Source: Paracoccus onubensis (lineage in GTDB: Bacteria; Pseudomonadota; Alphaproteobacteria; Rhodobacterales; Rhodobacteraceae). Taken from it: 64,000 nt of DNA. The DNA lies in the NCBI RefSeq assembly GCF_003591515.1, contig NZ_QZCG01000006.1, positions 186,001 to 250,000 of the forward strand, given 5' to 3'. This document shows positions 47,575 through 55,606 of the stretch, piece after piece (position 1 is the stretch's first letter; the number at the start of each line of letters is the position of its first letter). The position numbers and the translations under genes were made by a program. Below the pieces are notes generated by a model. The model had not been told where the DNA came from. It saw only the letters and a program-made list of their open reading frames with translations, and did not search any database.

Positions 47575-48401
47575 TCGGATAACCATTCCGGTGTCAGAAC
47601 GCCTGAAAAGACATGCGAAGTCGCGCCCTCCATCCAGACGCCATCCTCGCGCCAGTCAATATGCAGGACGCCGCCCGGCACATTCACTTTGACGCGCCGA
47701 TCTGTAAGGCCGCGCCGCGCCGCCGCCACCGCTGCCGCGCAGGAACAAGAGCCAGAGGCCAGTGTCGGGCCCGTCCCCCGCTCCCATATCCGCAGCAGGA
47801 TTTCATCGGCGGACAGAACCTGCACAATCTCGACATTGCTGCGTTCGGGGTAAAGGGGGTGATGTTCGTGCCTGGCTCCGAATCCTTCCAGATCGACGGC
47901 GGCGGCATCCTCGACGAAGAAGGTCATATGCGGATTTCCCATGCCCGTCGCAACGGGATCGCCCGGAATCGGCAAATGATCGATATCGACATCCCGTGCC
48001 AGAGGTATCTGCCGCCAATCAAGTACGGGATGGCCCATATTCACCCGTGTCAGCCCTGCCCCGGCATCCTCGGCCTGCAGGGTCCCGTGATCGGTGCGCA
48101 AACTCAGGCGGTCACGGCCGGTTTCATCCATGACATAGCGCGCAATGCAACGTGTCGCGTTCCCGCAAGCGGCACTGACCGATCCGTCAGGATTCCAGAA
48201 TCTCAGCCGCAGATCGGCCTGTGCATCCATTTCTATCGTCGCAAGCTGGTCGAAACCGATCCCCCGGTTCCGGTCGGCAATGCGCATGATCAATCCTGTC
48301 GCCGGAGGTTGTCCCCCGGCGCGCAGATCGATCACGACAAAATCATTGCCCAGCCCGTGCATCTTCATGAAGGGCAGAGCGGCAGGAAGATCAACACTCA
48401 T
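47571..48401 (-). CDS. dapF: Diaminopimelate epimerase
   Basis: Converts LL- to meso-diaminopimelate for lysine and peptidoglycan. FMKMHGLGNDFVVIDLR is the family start; catalytic cysteines lie in AACGNATRC and in SGSCSCAAAV, which stands in place of the usual GTGACA. Start uncertain between ATGs at 48401 and 48410; open frame upstream to 48476 has no family similarity. 276 aa. Co-transcribed with mtaB. Confidence 0.93.
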   Translation of the reverse strand: MSVDLPAALPFMKMHGLGNDFVVIDLRAGGQPPATGLIMRIADRNRGIGFDQLATIEMDAQADLRLRFWNPDGSVSAACGNATRCIARYVMDETGRDRLSLRTDHGTLQAEDAGAGLTRVNMGHPVLDWRQIPLARDVDIDHLPIPGDPVATGMGNPHMTFFVEDAAAVDLEGFGARHEHHPLYPERSNVEIVQVLSADEILLRIWERGTGPTLASGSCSCAAAVAAARRGLTDRRVKVNVPGGVLHIDWREDGVWMEGATSHVFSGVLTPEWLSE

Positions 48402-48493
48402 GCTCCGCATATAAGGTGCCGTAAAAAAATCCGCCAGAGAGGAATGATTTCCGCTTGACGCTCCTCGCGGGGGCACCTAGTAAACCCCCCGTT

Positions 48494-48569
48494 GGGCCCG
48501 TAGCTCAGTTGGTAGAGCAACTGACTTTTAATCAGTGGGTCACAGGTTCGAATCCTGTCGGGCTCACCA
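48494..48569 (+). tRNA. tRNA-Lys (anticodon UUU)
   Basis: 76 bases with encoded CCA. Acceptor stem GGGCCCG pairs with CGGGCTC (one G-U), D arm GCTC...GAGC, anticodon arm ACTGA-CTTTTAA-TCAGT with anticodon TTT at 34-36, T arm ACAGG-TTCGAAT-CCTGT. The 3' half from 48524 is also the left attachment site of the element that follows, and integration leaves the tRNA intact. Confidence 0.97.
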
Positions 48570-48578
48570 AAGAATTCA
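48524..48578 (+). repeat. attL: left 55-bp direct repeat in tRNA-Lys
   Basis: Identical for 55 bases to 58769-58823. It covers the tRNA from base 31 through CCA and nine bases beyond (AAGAATTCA). Just outside, the copies differ (G/A on the left, A/G on the right), which defines the core. Confidence 0.95.
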
Positions 48579-48609
48579 AAGGCTTAGGCGAAACCGCCTA
48601 AGCCTTTTT
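48579..48609 (+). terminator. Intrinsic terminator of tRNA-Lys supplied by the element
   Basis: A 10-bp perfect stem (GGCTTAGGCG / CGCCTAAGCC) with loop AAAC and a T5 run. It starts at the first base after the attachment core, so it belongs to the integrated element. The chromosomal sequence after attR (58824 on) has no such hairpin. Confidence 0.8.
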
Positions 48610-48618
48610 CTTTGCGCG

Positions 48619-48637
48619 GCTACCACAGGTCTACCAC
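48619..48637. promoter_or_regulatory. Candidate integrase arm sites, left end
   Basis: Two direct copies of CTACCAC begin at 48620 and 48631, 11 bases apart. The same heptamer occurs twice with the same 11-base step at the right end (58633, 58644). Paired heptamers at both ends of an integrase-bearing element, one helical turn apart, suggest integrase arm-type binding sites. Confidence 0.55.
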
Positions 48638-48704
48638 GAAAAACGCAGCCAAACGCAGCAGGAAAACAGGGTACCGAACATGAACGGGAAGCTGTAAAAA
48701 GCGT

Positions 48705-48830
48705 TGTAACCCTGTAACCTTGTAACCTTGTAACCGATATATATAAGTATATGTTTTTATTATATATTAAATACTTTTTTCTATCTCTCATAGGTTACAG
48801 ACAGGTTACAAATCTTAAAATCGTGTAACC
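48705..48830. repeat. Iteron block A: TGTAACC repeats around an AT-rich core (candidate replication origin)
   Basis: Four direct TGTAACC copies at 48705, 48713, 48721 and 48729 with an exact 8-base period are followed by about 55 bases of almost pure A/T. Then come two inverted copies (GGTTACA at 48793 and 48804) and one more direct copy (48824). Block B near the other end uses the same heptamer. This looks like an origin with iterons and an unwinding region. The rest of the 530-base gap between attL and the capsid terminator holds no convincing gene; a 20-codon basic frame at 48912-48974 is the only candidate. Confidence 0.7.
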
Positions 48831-49087
48831 ATTCAAGCTATTGATATTATTGTAAACTCCATTACGGCGGGAGCCGGGAAGGAAAAAATAGCTCTAAAAT
48901 GGGGTCACTTCATGCGCAAGAAGCGGCATAGCGCCATCTATCGCAACAGACTGAAACGAATAGATAAACTGTAATCTTGCCGGTCAGCCGAAATTGCGCC
49001 GACAACGAAAAAAAATCTCCGAATGAGTGGGACGCGGGTCTGCGGCGATCCGACTTTCAGAGTTTTTAACCACCCCTCCCGTTCATG

Positions 49088-49115
49088 AGAAAAGCCGGGG
49101 CATCTCTGCCCCGGC
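49088..49115 (-). terminator. Terminator of the capsid module
   Basis: On the minus strand a perfect 9-bp stem (GCCGGGGCA / TGCCCCGGC) with a GAGA tetraloop runs into TTTTCT, about 30 bases after the capsid stop codon. Confidence 0.85.
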
Positions 49116-49143
49116 CTGTGCCGCGCTAAATCTTTATCCTGTA

Positions 49144-50337
49144 TCAGGGAGCCGGAGCCGGGAACTGCCCATAGGTGAGAGCCCTCGGCTTCTTCACGGC
49201 CAACGCCAGCCGCTCCTCGGCCAGTATCGCAACCATGTTCCGAGTGAAGAAATCGGCATGTTCGGTCGATACAGTGACGGACGGCAACCAACGATCATAG
49301 ATCGTGGCCGCAGCTGCGAACCGGCCAACCAGGAAGTCGCCTTTCGGCATGGCGGTGGTCTGAACCACGGGCAGACCAAACAAGCGTGGCGCAACCTCAC
49401 TGCCCGGAGCCCCGAGGATGTATTTACCATCATTGTCCTTCAGGAGGCGCATTGCCATGAAGTCCGAGGGATGCAGCACCACGCCATCAGCCGGTTCATT
49501 CGCCAACGAATTTTGCAGGATCGCGGTAGCGATCGTGTCGATCTGCGTTGGCCCTGCCAGTGCCAGCGGATCAACGTAAGCAGTGGCTTGTGGAATCAGA
49601 CCGTGCAGATTCGGGCTGACGCCATCACCTGCCAAGATTTGCAACTCTTCGGCTTCGCGCAATCCATCGCGCAATTCAGTATCGATCAGATCGCGCAGCT
49701 GCGGGGCATCCTCGAGGATTTGACGCGAAGCCGGAATCCAATGCGCGATCACGCGCGTCTGGACCGTGACAAGCTCCAATACCATGGCCGACTCAGGCTT
49801 CAAGGCCGTTTCAGCCACCGGCGCAGCCGCAGTTGGGCGTTGAGTCTGGTTGACATACTCGACGCTGTTTCCCGAAACCTCGACCACCGAAAGCAAATCA
49901 CGGATCGTTGGCTGCTGACGCGACATCGTGGTGATATCGCGATCTCGGGTCGGACGCACCATCGCCCCGGCGCTATCCGGGCCATTGGTCAGCGTGGCCT
50001 TGACTTCCATCCGGAACCGGCCGGGACGGCTCCGATCCTCGGCAAAGCTTTTCAGCTGATTATTTGCAACAAATTGCTCGCCCCAGGTTTCACTGCCGGA
50101 AGAACCGAAATCGAAACCGCCCCGCCTGCCTAGGGACGAGAACTGTTGCGCCAGGTCTTGGGTGAATGCGGCATTTTCAGCCGTCTTTTCCTCGACCTCT
50201 TTGATTTTATCAAGGGTCAGATCGGCATGTTGCCCGAACTTCTTGGACAGAGCCTCGAAGGGATCGCCCACATCCTTGGTTTCGATCAGGTGTCGACGCG
50301 CAGCAGCGGCTGCGCGGATATCTTGATTACCTTGCAT
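49144..50337 (-). CDS. HK97-fold phage major capsid protein
   Basis: 397 aa. The first 100 residues or so are charged and helical (KIKEVEEKTAENAAFTQDLAQQF), like the scaffolding delta domain removed by the prohead protease. The rest has the HK97 pattern: IRDLLSVVEVSGNSVEYV, WIPASRQILEDAPQLRDLIDTELRDGLREAEELQILAGDG (in part), GVVLHPSDFMAMRLLKDNDGKY, GLPVVQTTAMPKGDFLVGRF and FTRNMVAILAEERLALAV. Follows the protease with a ten-base overlap. Would assemble the satellite's own head. No portal gene adjoins. Confidence 0.93.
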   Translation of the reverse strand: MQGNQDIRAAAAARRHLIETKDVGDPFEALSKKFGQHADLTLDKIKEVEEKTAENAAFTQDLAQQFSSLGRRGGFDFGSSGSETWGEQFVANNQLKSFAEDRSRPGRFRMEVKATLTNGPDSAGAMVRPTRDRDITTMSRQQPTIRDLLSVVEVSGNSVEYVNQTQRPTAAAPVAETALKPESAMVLELVTVQTRVIAHWIPASRQILEDAPQLRDLIDTELRDGLREAEELQILAGDGVSPNLHGLIPQATAYVDPLALAGPTQIDTIATAILQNSLANEPADGVVLHPSDFMAMRLLKDNDGKYILGAPGSEVAPRLFGLPVVQTTAMPKGDFLVGRFAAAATIYDRWLPSVTVSTEHADFFTRNMVAILAEERLALAVKKPRALTYGQFPAPAP

Positions 50338-51022
50338 TGTAGTTCCTCATTTTCGTGGTGGCCTGCTCGATTTGCTCGGCCAGTTTCATGGCGCGCTCAT
50401 GCGCGTCCGTAGCAGGTGCCAGCGCCGGGAAACCTCCCGCCGCAAAGCGTTGCGCAGCCGCCTTCGACAGCCCTGCATCGCGTAGGAACCTGACGGCTTC
50501 GGATTTTGTGGAAAGCAGGGGGGCTTCCTTGACGCCCGTCACCACGGCATTGCGGTTCGCGGGCAAGGTGACCAGTGAGACTTCTACCAGATCAACCTCC
50601 TCGAGGAGCCAGGCACCGTCACCGACATAGCGCCGACCGTTCTTAGGGGTGGAATACCCGATCGAGAACCCGCCAACGTCACCTGCCCGGGCATGCTCGA
50701 AAGCTTCCCGTCCTGCCTCGGTTTTCAGGTTGAGTTGGCCGTTGACGCGAAGCCCCTTCTTTTCATCATGAAAAGACAGCCAGCGTCCGATCGGGATTTC
50801 AGCCCGGTGCTGCCATAGCATGACCGGCATGGTACCGCGCTTTTCATGCTCTTCCAGCGATTTCCGATATGCGCCAGGCGCAACGATATCGCCGTAAGTG
50901 TCCGGCTCGCCGCCATAGGTTGACGCCCATCCGGTGATACGGCCCTCGCTGTCTGCCTTGGCCTCAAGCTCGATCGCAGCTGCCGTGCGCAATTCGTCTG
51001 CATATTTTTGAGTGATTTCCAT
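50327..51022 (-). CDS. HK97-family prohead protease
   Basis: 231 aa serine-type head maturation protease. N-terminal part: AAIELEAKADSEGRITGWASTYGGEPDTYGDIVAPGAY (in part), MLWQHRAEIPIGRWLSFHD with the catalytic histidine, and AGDVGGFSIGYSTP with the serine. The tail after residue 165 (LSTKSEAVRFLRDAGLSKAAAQRFAAGGF) resembles a scaffold extension. ATG at 51022 behind AGAGG; a GTG two codons earlier is possible. Overlaps the capsid start. Confidence 0.92.
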   Translation of the reverse strand: MEITQKYADELRTAAAIELEAKADSEGRITGWASTYGGEPDTYGDIVAPGAYRKSLEEHEKRGTMPVMLWQHRAEIPIGRWLSFHDEKKGLRVNGQLNLKTEAGREAFEHARAGDVGGFSIGYSTPKNGRRYVGDGAWLLEEVDLVEVSLVTLPANRNAVVTGVKEAPLLSTKSEAVRFLRDAGLSKAAAQRFAAGGFPALAPATDAHERAMKLAEQIEQATTKMRNYNAR

Positions 51023-51174
51023 AGCCACCTCTTGTTGACACGGAAGAAATGGGCGTGATGCCCGCTCTTGAATCGTGCCCGGTTAGGTGGCCGGTGCTAT
51101 CGAAGCTGACAGTCGGTAAGGGGGCCGATCAGGTCAACACCAAGATACCCTTTGCGCAGGCACGAAACAAGGTT

Positions 51175-51420
51175 TCAGTTGATATTCGTCACACCCTTCG
51201 GCAGGTTTTCGACATTGAATCTGGCGGAAATTTCCGCGTAATTCGCAAATACCTCCTGCGCCCTGTCTTTCCCGGCATAAATAGCCAAATGGGTGGCGCA
51301 AAAGAGAAGCATTTCATCGATCACCGCACCCAAGGGAGCGCCCGCTTCCTCGACCAGGTTTTGGGCCGTCGCCGTGATGGCATTCTTCACGGCCCGCCGA
51401 TTTTCATCAGTCGTCGTCAT
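51175..51420 (-). CDS. Small satellite protein (81 aa)
   Basis: Starts MTTTDENRRAVKNAIT behind AAAGGA; the in-frame sequence upstream is shadow of the next gene. Helical, with LVEEAGAPLGAVIDEMLLFCATHLAIYAG in the middle and no signal peptide. Overlaps the 73-residue gene upstream by 14 bases. The 150 bases between it and the protease hold no gene and may contain the head-module promoter. Function unknown. Confidence 0.6.
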   Translation of the reverse strand: MTTTDENRRAVKNAITATAQNLVEEAGAPLGAVIDEMLLFCATHLAIYAGKDRAQEVFANYAEISARFNVENLPKGVTNIN

Positions 51421-51628
51421 TGCTTGGATCCTTTCGATTTTTATAATCCGTTGATACCCCGGCGCGCGCCTCGGCCTCGCGCCGGTCAAGTCCGCCATCG
51501 AATTCCATGATCGCGGCCCGTTCCTCAGCCAGATCACGCGCCAAATCGGGATCGTACGCAGCCTGTTCCTGCCGCAACCGGGCGAACAACTTTCGCAAAC
51601 CATCCCAATCCGGCGCGCGCTCAGTCAT
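51407..51628 (-). CDS. Small satellite protein (73 aa)
   Basis: MTERAPDWDGLRKLFARLRQ... then an acidic, helical region ending AIMEFDGGLDRREAEARAG and a charged tail. Start overlaps the end of the DUF927 gene by eight bases, so it is translated in the same message. Similar short proteins often follow primase genes in small alphaproteobacterial elements (from memory). Function unknown. Confidence 0.6.
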   Translation of the reverse strand: MTERAPDWDGLRKLFARLRQEQAAYDPDLARDLAEERAAIMEFDGGLDRREAEARAGVSTDYKNRKDPSNDDD

Positions 51629-53486
51629 TGCTATGCACAACCTCCCCCGTGAGTGCGGCCAGATCGATCTGATAAAGCCTGACCAACGCTTTTTCGGACG
51701 GCACCTTGAACGGCTTTGACAGGTCCAAAACCTTCGAGCCGCGCCTAGTCACTTCGTGACGAACAATCACTCCGTCATCGGCCAACCCATCGAGGACCGC
51801 TTTCCGATCGAGCCCGGAGAGAAGCTCCGCCATGCCGGAAGCATGCAGGTAGAATTCAGGCACCGAGGCCGGTTCATCATCAATCGGCCGCTTCACATAC
51901 CCGAGGGCATTCGTCCGGATCACCGTCCGGGGATCGTGGAACCAAGGCAAGAAGCGACTATGCCCGTCAGCCTCGATAGCGCGGCGCAAGCGCGCCTTGG
52001 CGTCCGCTACCTCGCCGGAGCCATGCCCGCCACGCTCGGACAGCCAGTCTTTAAAGCAGCGCAAAACAGATCGAAGCGCCTCCCCCTCGGGCCAGCCTGT
52101 AATTTCAAGATTGGTCGCAACCTCGCCAGCGGCGGCAACCAGCGCGAAGCGATCTGCGACCCGGCGCACCTGACCATCTGCGCCGATCGGTACGGCTGCC
52201 GCGAGAAATTCCTTCCGCATCCCTTCAATGCCGGTCCGCCATTCAGCCAGGTTCGGCACCAATGCACGTAAAAATTCCCGTGACGGATTACCGTAGTATC
52301 GACCGGATGCGATCTTGAGGCGCTGCGCAAACGTTGCCGCGTGAGGGATATCATGAAGATCCTCGAACAGGCCGAGACCGGCACCGGCGTCGGCGCGCAG
52401 ATCGACAACCCGGACCTCCATTCCCGCGGCGACCCGTCCGCCAGATTCCTTGATTTTATCCTCGAGGCCGATTTCGCCGGAGGATAGGAATATCAACTTC
52501 CATTCGTGGGATTTCCGCGCCTGACCCTCACGGCCCGCACGTGCTTTGCCTTGCCCGTTGCTCAACATATACGCGGCATGCGCCGCCGCTCGGCCTTCAA
52601 CCTGGGCAAGCTCATCGAGGCAGAGGCATGCCGAATTGTGCATCGCGGCCAGTGCCTCTAGCGCGTTATCTGTTGCGCGCCAGCTCTGGACATAACCACG
52701 GGGACCGCCACCGCCCCATACGGAACCGGCGACAGCAAGCGCAGTCGATTTACCCGATGAAGAGGAGCCGCGAAAATGGAAACCGCCGCCCTCTTCGCCG
52801 GTCAATGCAAGTAAGGGCGCTGCAAATGCGGCAGACAATGCGAGGACAAGCCGGGAATTCCCGATCGCCTGCCGCGCCACCTGGTCGCGCCATTCATCAA
52901 GTGTGCCCGATGTAGCCAAGGCGTGATCAATCGGCGCCGCTGTCTGCAAAATGACACGCTCGGCGGCCTCGCCGGCGGTTATGGTTTCATCGGGCAAAAC
53001 AAACGCCTCGCCATGCCATCCGATGCCGGAGACACAGCGGGCGCGATCCTCTGGATCAGCGGCAATCAGGAATTCCAGCAACCAATCACGCCACTTTCGA
53101 CCGGCACCGGGAACCGGCTCCCACCCGAGGCGTAACAGCTCGGCCCGGATCGCCTCGCCAGAGCCTGCCAACAGCGCAGCTGGCATAGCCCAAAGGTGAC
53201 GCTCACCATCACGGTCAACGATTTCGAGAAGGCGACCGTGATCTTGGCCTTCACGTGATCGCGTCCGCGCCAGAACATTCAATTCCGATCCGAAAGGAAC
53301 CCACCGCTTCCGGGTTTCACCGTCCAGATCGGAACTGGTTTCGTGCCAAAGCTGGCCGTTTTCGATTTTAAACGGGAAGTGCTTGCGGCTTTTTTGCTGG
53401 CGCTTCCCGCTCCCGCCAACCCGCTTTTTTTCCGCTGCCTTCGTGGCCTCGACCACCTGGGCGGCTATTTCGCTTTCGCCGCTCAC
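51621..53486 (-). CDS. DUF927-type replicative helicase/ATPase
   Basis: 621 aa. Lysine-rich first 35 residues, then a DUF927 domain. Walker A GSSSSGKST at about 240-248 and Walker B CLCLDELAQ at about 287-295, followed by SNGQGKARAGREGQARKSHEWKLIFLSSGE (in part), a helicase-like sensor region. DUF927 proteins are P4-alpha/superfamily-3-like helicases of phages and satellites. With the Toprim protein encoded just upstream (ATGA overlap) it forms a two-subunit primase-helicase. It is the best candidate to bind the two iteron blocks. Confidence 0.88.
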   Translation of the reverse strand: MSGESEIAAQVVEATKAAEKKRVGGSGKRQQKSRKHFPFKIENGQLWHETSSDLDGETRKRWVPFGSELNVLARTRSREGQDHGRLLEIVDRDGERHLWAMPAALLAGSGEAIRAELLRLGWEPVPGAGRKWRDWLLEFLIAADPEDRARCVSGIGWHGEAFVLPDETITAGEAAERVILQTAAPIDHALATSGTLDEWRDQVARQAIGNSRLVLALSAAFAAPLLALTGEEGGGFHFRGSSSSGKSTALAVAGSVWGGGGPRGYVQSWRATDNALEALAAMHNSACLCLDELAQVEGRAAAHAAYMLSNGQGKARAGREGQARKSHEWKLIFLSSGEIGLEDKIKESGGRVAAGMEVRVVDLRADAGAGLGLFEDLHDIPHAATFAQRLKIASGRYYGNPSREFLRALVPNLAEWRTGIEGMRKEFLAAAVPIGADGQVRRVADRFALVAAAGEVATNLEITGWPEGEALRSVLRCFKDWLSERGGHGSGEVADAKARLRRAIEADGHSRFLPWFHDPRTVIRTNALGYVKRPIDDEPASVPEFYLHASGMAELLSGLDRKAVLDGLADDGVIVRHEVTRRGSKVLDLSKPFKVPSEKALVRLYQIDLAALTGEVVHSND

Positions 53487-54361
53487 GAATTACCCCGCAA
53501 AATATCGTTGAAATCTTCACCCTCAGTCTGAGGATGGATGATCGAAACCGCGCGTCCCTCGGCCTCGAGGCGCTTCGCGGTATCCTCGGCCGCCGACAAT
53601 CCGGCCGGATCGTGATCGGCGCAAATCACGACGATCGCGGCGGCAGGCAAAGGAGGCAGCACTACCGCCTTCATGCCGGACGTAGATAGGCAGGCCCACA
53701 CGGTCAGGCGCGAGGCGCGCGAAACGGAAAGTGCCGTCTCGATTCCCTCGGCCAGGGCAATTACAGGTGCATCGGGACCGAACCGAACAGCACCCCACCT
53801 GGACGGTCCGAGCATCATCTTCGCGCAGATCACATCCGCCTTGCCGGAACCGTCCGGAGCCAAAAACGTGCGATGCACCCCGAGCGCGTGCCCCTTCGGG
53901 CTGCGAATCTGCGCGATCATCGCTGGGAGCCGCTGGCCGGTCGGAGCGTGAAAAGCTTCCGGATGGAAACGCAGCGAGCGTTGCAACTTGCTGAATCTCA
54001 GGCCGATGATCCCACGCGCTTCCAGGTAGGTTTGCGCCGGAGTGCCTTCGCAGATGATACTTTCGGCGAAAAGCTCACGGGCTTTGCGCCATCGCACCTG
54101 CCTGCTCGGATCATCATCATGAGAACGAATTGCCGGGGCAGGCTTGGCAGTCCCGTCCGTCAAGCCGATACGCTTCAACTCCGGCCAAACCGCGCAGCCG
54201 CCCTTATGACAATAGGTCAGCAGCGCACCCGCGCGATCGGTCAACGACAGCGCCCGCTGATCGCGCCGCCCCTCCGGCTGGCAAATGGGGCATGGCGCGA
54301 GGCCGGAGCCGCCGCGCCAATCACCGCCCAGAGTTTTCGTGATCCTTTCGGCGTCTGTCAT
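53483..54361 (-). CDS. Toprim-domain primase with N-terminal zinc finger
   Basis: 292 aa. Zinc-ribbon cysteines C24, C27, C51 and C56 (CPIC and CHKGGC) open the protein as in bacterial and phage primases. The Toprim fold follows, with AEGIETALS carrying the catalytic glutamate and VICADHDPAGLSAA the DxD. Overlaps the DUF927 start by four bases, and its own start overlaps the coiled-coil gene before it. Would make primers for satellite replication. Confidence 0.9.
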   Translation of the reverse strand: MTDAERITKTLGGDWRGGSGLAPCPICQPEGRRDQRALSLTDRAGALLTYCHKGGCAVWPELKRIGLTDGTAKPAPAIRSHDDDPSRQVRWRKARELFAESIICEGTPAQTYLEARGIIGLRFSKLQRSLRFHPEAFHAPTGQRLPAMIAQIRSPKGHALGVHRTFLAPDGSGKADVICAKMMLGPSRWGAVRFGPDAPVIALAEGIETALSVSRASRLTVWACLSTSGMKAVVLPPLPAAAIVVICADHDPAGLSAAEDTAKRLEAEGRAVSIIHPQTEGEDFNDILRGNS

Positions 54362-54567
54362 TTTTCCTTTCCGTCAGCGAGGCGATCCAGCCGCGTACCG
54401 AGCTCGACCAGGTGAGATTCAACCTGATCCAACCGATCGCTAACTTTCTCCAATTCATCAGTTGCATCCCGTGCGAGCTGATGCGCATTTCCGGCATCGC
54501 GCTTGGCTTCCTCGACGTGATCGGCCACACTGCGACCGTCCCACCCCTCAACCGGCATGACGATCAT
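54358..54567 (-). CDS. Small coiled-coil protein (69 aa)
   Basis: Heptad-rich helix (DELEKVSDRLDQVESHLVELGTRLDRL) after a short start; likely a dimer. The start is uncertain among close ATGs at 54567 and 54558, both within the end of the AlpA-like gene, and the stop overlaps the primase ATG. Its place in an unbroken overlap chain supports translation. Function unknown. Confidence 0.55.
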   Translation of the reverse strand: MIVMPVEGWDGRSVADHVEEAKRDAGNAHQLARDATDELEKVSDRLDQVESHLVELGTRLDRLADGKEK

Positions 54568-54763
54568 CCGATGTTGAAGCGCGACGATGCTGCTCGATCC
54601 AGGCGCGCACGTCTCCGCAGCGATAACGGACGCTCCTGCCAAACTTGACCATCGCGGGACCGCCGCCCTTCACTGCCGCGATTTCGAGAAAGCGCCGTGA
54701 AATGCCGAACCGATCTTCGACTTCCTGACGCTTCAACAGCTTGTCATCATCAGAATTGCTCAT
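54548..54763 (-). CDS. AlpA/excisionase-like helix-turn-helix protein (71 aa)
   Basis: KLLKRQEVEDRFGISRRFLEIAAVKGGGPAMVKFGRSVRYRCGDVRAWIEQHRR (in part) is the MerR-like HTH_17 fold of AlpA and excisionases: a short helix-turn-helix, a beta-hairpin and an aromatic-rich third helix. In P4-like elements AlpA drives excision or the replication operon. ATG at 54763; in-frame sequence before it lacks a good ribosome site. Confidence 0.85.
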   Translation of the reverse strand: MSNSDDDKLLKRQEVEDRFGISRRFLEIAAVKGGGPAMVKFGRSVRYRCGDVRAWIEQHRRASTSDDRHAG

Positions 54764-54861
54764 AGTTTCGCCCTCTATCGTTGATACGATCAGGACTGCA
54801 CCGAGCCGCAACGAGTGTCATTTCATTTAAATCTGGGAAGAATTTATATAAATTCCCGGAA

Positions 54862-55080
54862 TTATTCTGAAACTGATCGCGGCCGATAATCTTCAAGATC
54901 TTCCTCGAGCTCGAGAGCCATCCTCGCTATGATCTCGCACACCGAAACCATCACCGACTCGAAATCAACGACCGGATAAGCGCCTGCTTGGGCGCGAAGA
55001 GCAGCCGTTGCCAGGTGCCGAATCTGCGTGGCCCGGTCTTCGAGGCTCAGGGGGTTAACTAATGGTGTATAGTCTCGCAT
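54862..55080 (-). CDS. Small satellite protein (72 aa)
   Basis: MRDYTPLVNPLSLEDRATQIRHLATAALRAQ..., helical with an acidic tail (LELEEDLEDYRPRS). It follows the next gene upstream by one base and precedes AlpA by about 100 bases. Its codon use and tight spacing support a real gene. No family recognised. Confidence 0.5.
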   Translation of the reverse strand: MRDYTPLVNPLSLEDRATQIRHLATAALRAQAGAYPVVDFESVMVSVCEIIARMALELEEDLEDYRPRSVSE

Positions 55081-55081
55081 G

Positions 55082-55297
55082 TCAGTGTCCCTTCAGCTTC
55101 GACAATCGGATGCGGACATGCTCGATCTTGAACTTCGCAGCCGTAATCCCTTCTCCGACAGCATTGCCATGAACGCTGTGCAGCGCTTCGGACGCCATAT
55201 CGATCAATTCGAGGTAATTCTGGAGGTGCATCAGATCATCCTCGATAGAGAGGATTTCAGGCAAGCCGGGTACGTTCCCGGAAATCGGGTTCTGCAT
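55082..55297 (-). CDS. Small satellite protein (71 aa), first gene of the leftward operon
   Basis: MQNPISGNVPGLPEILSIEDDLMHLQNYLELIDMASEALHSV... followed by a basic helix (KFKIEHVRIRLSKLK). First gene leftward from the divergent operator at 55316-55338, so probably the lead gene of the replication operon. Function unknown. Confidence 0.5.
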   Translation of the reverse strand: MQNPISGNVPGLPEILSIEDDLMHLQNYLELIDMASEALHSVHGNAVGEGITAAKFKIEHVRIRLSKLKGH

Positions 55298-55315
55298 TGT
55301 GAATGCTCCATGGCA

Positions 55316-55338
55316 ATGTTAGTATTTTGATCTAACAT
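55316..55338. promoter_or_regulatory. Palindromic operator between divergent satellite operons
   Basis: Perfect inverted repeat ATGTTAG-N9-CTAACAT in the 84-base gap between the leftward operon and the rightward XRE gene. Likely binding site of the XRE regulator, controlling both directions as in a lysogeny switch. Inferred from symmetry and position. Confidence 0.6.
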
Positions 55339-55381
55339 CAACCAAATCCACAAGACAAGATTAAAATTGTAAGGTTGGACT

Positions 55382-55606
55382 ATGACACCAGAACAATGCC
55401 GAGCTGCGCGCGCGATTATTGGAATTTCTCAGGATGAGTTGGCCGCTCGATCCGAAGTGGCAAAAGCTACAATTGCAGCATTCGAACTCGGCCAACGACA
55501 GCCATATGCACGCACCCTCGCAGCCATCCGCACCACACTTGAATTTGCCGGGGTAATCTTCATCGAGGAAAACGGTGACGGGCCGGGCGTGAGGTTAAAA
55601 AAATGA
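55382..55606 (+). CDS. XRE-family helix-turn-helix regulator (74 aa)
   Basis: Cro/CI-type DNA-binding domain: ARAIIGISQDELAARSEVAKATIAAFELGQRQPYARTLAAIRTTLE (in part), with the two HTH helices at about residues 15-40. The C-terminus GVIFIEENGDGPGVRL is common in short XRE repressors. Overlaps the following HEPN-like gene by four bases, so the two are translated together. Probable satellite repressor and possibly the antitoxin-like partner of the next gene. Confidence 0.85.
   Translation: MTPEQCRAARAIIGISQDELAARSEVAKATIAAFELGQRQPYARTLAAIRTTLEFAGVIFIEENGDGPGVRLKK

Noticed and set aside
48705..48735. CRISPR-like array in the four TGTAACC repeats
   Set aside because: The repeat unit is 8 bases with no spacers and no cas genes; it fits iterons.
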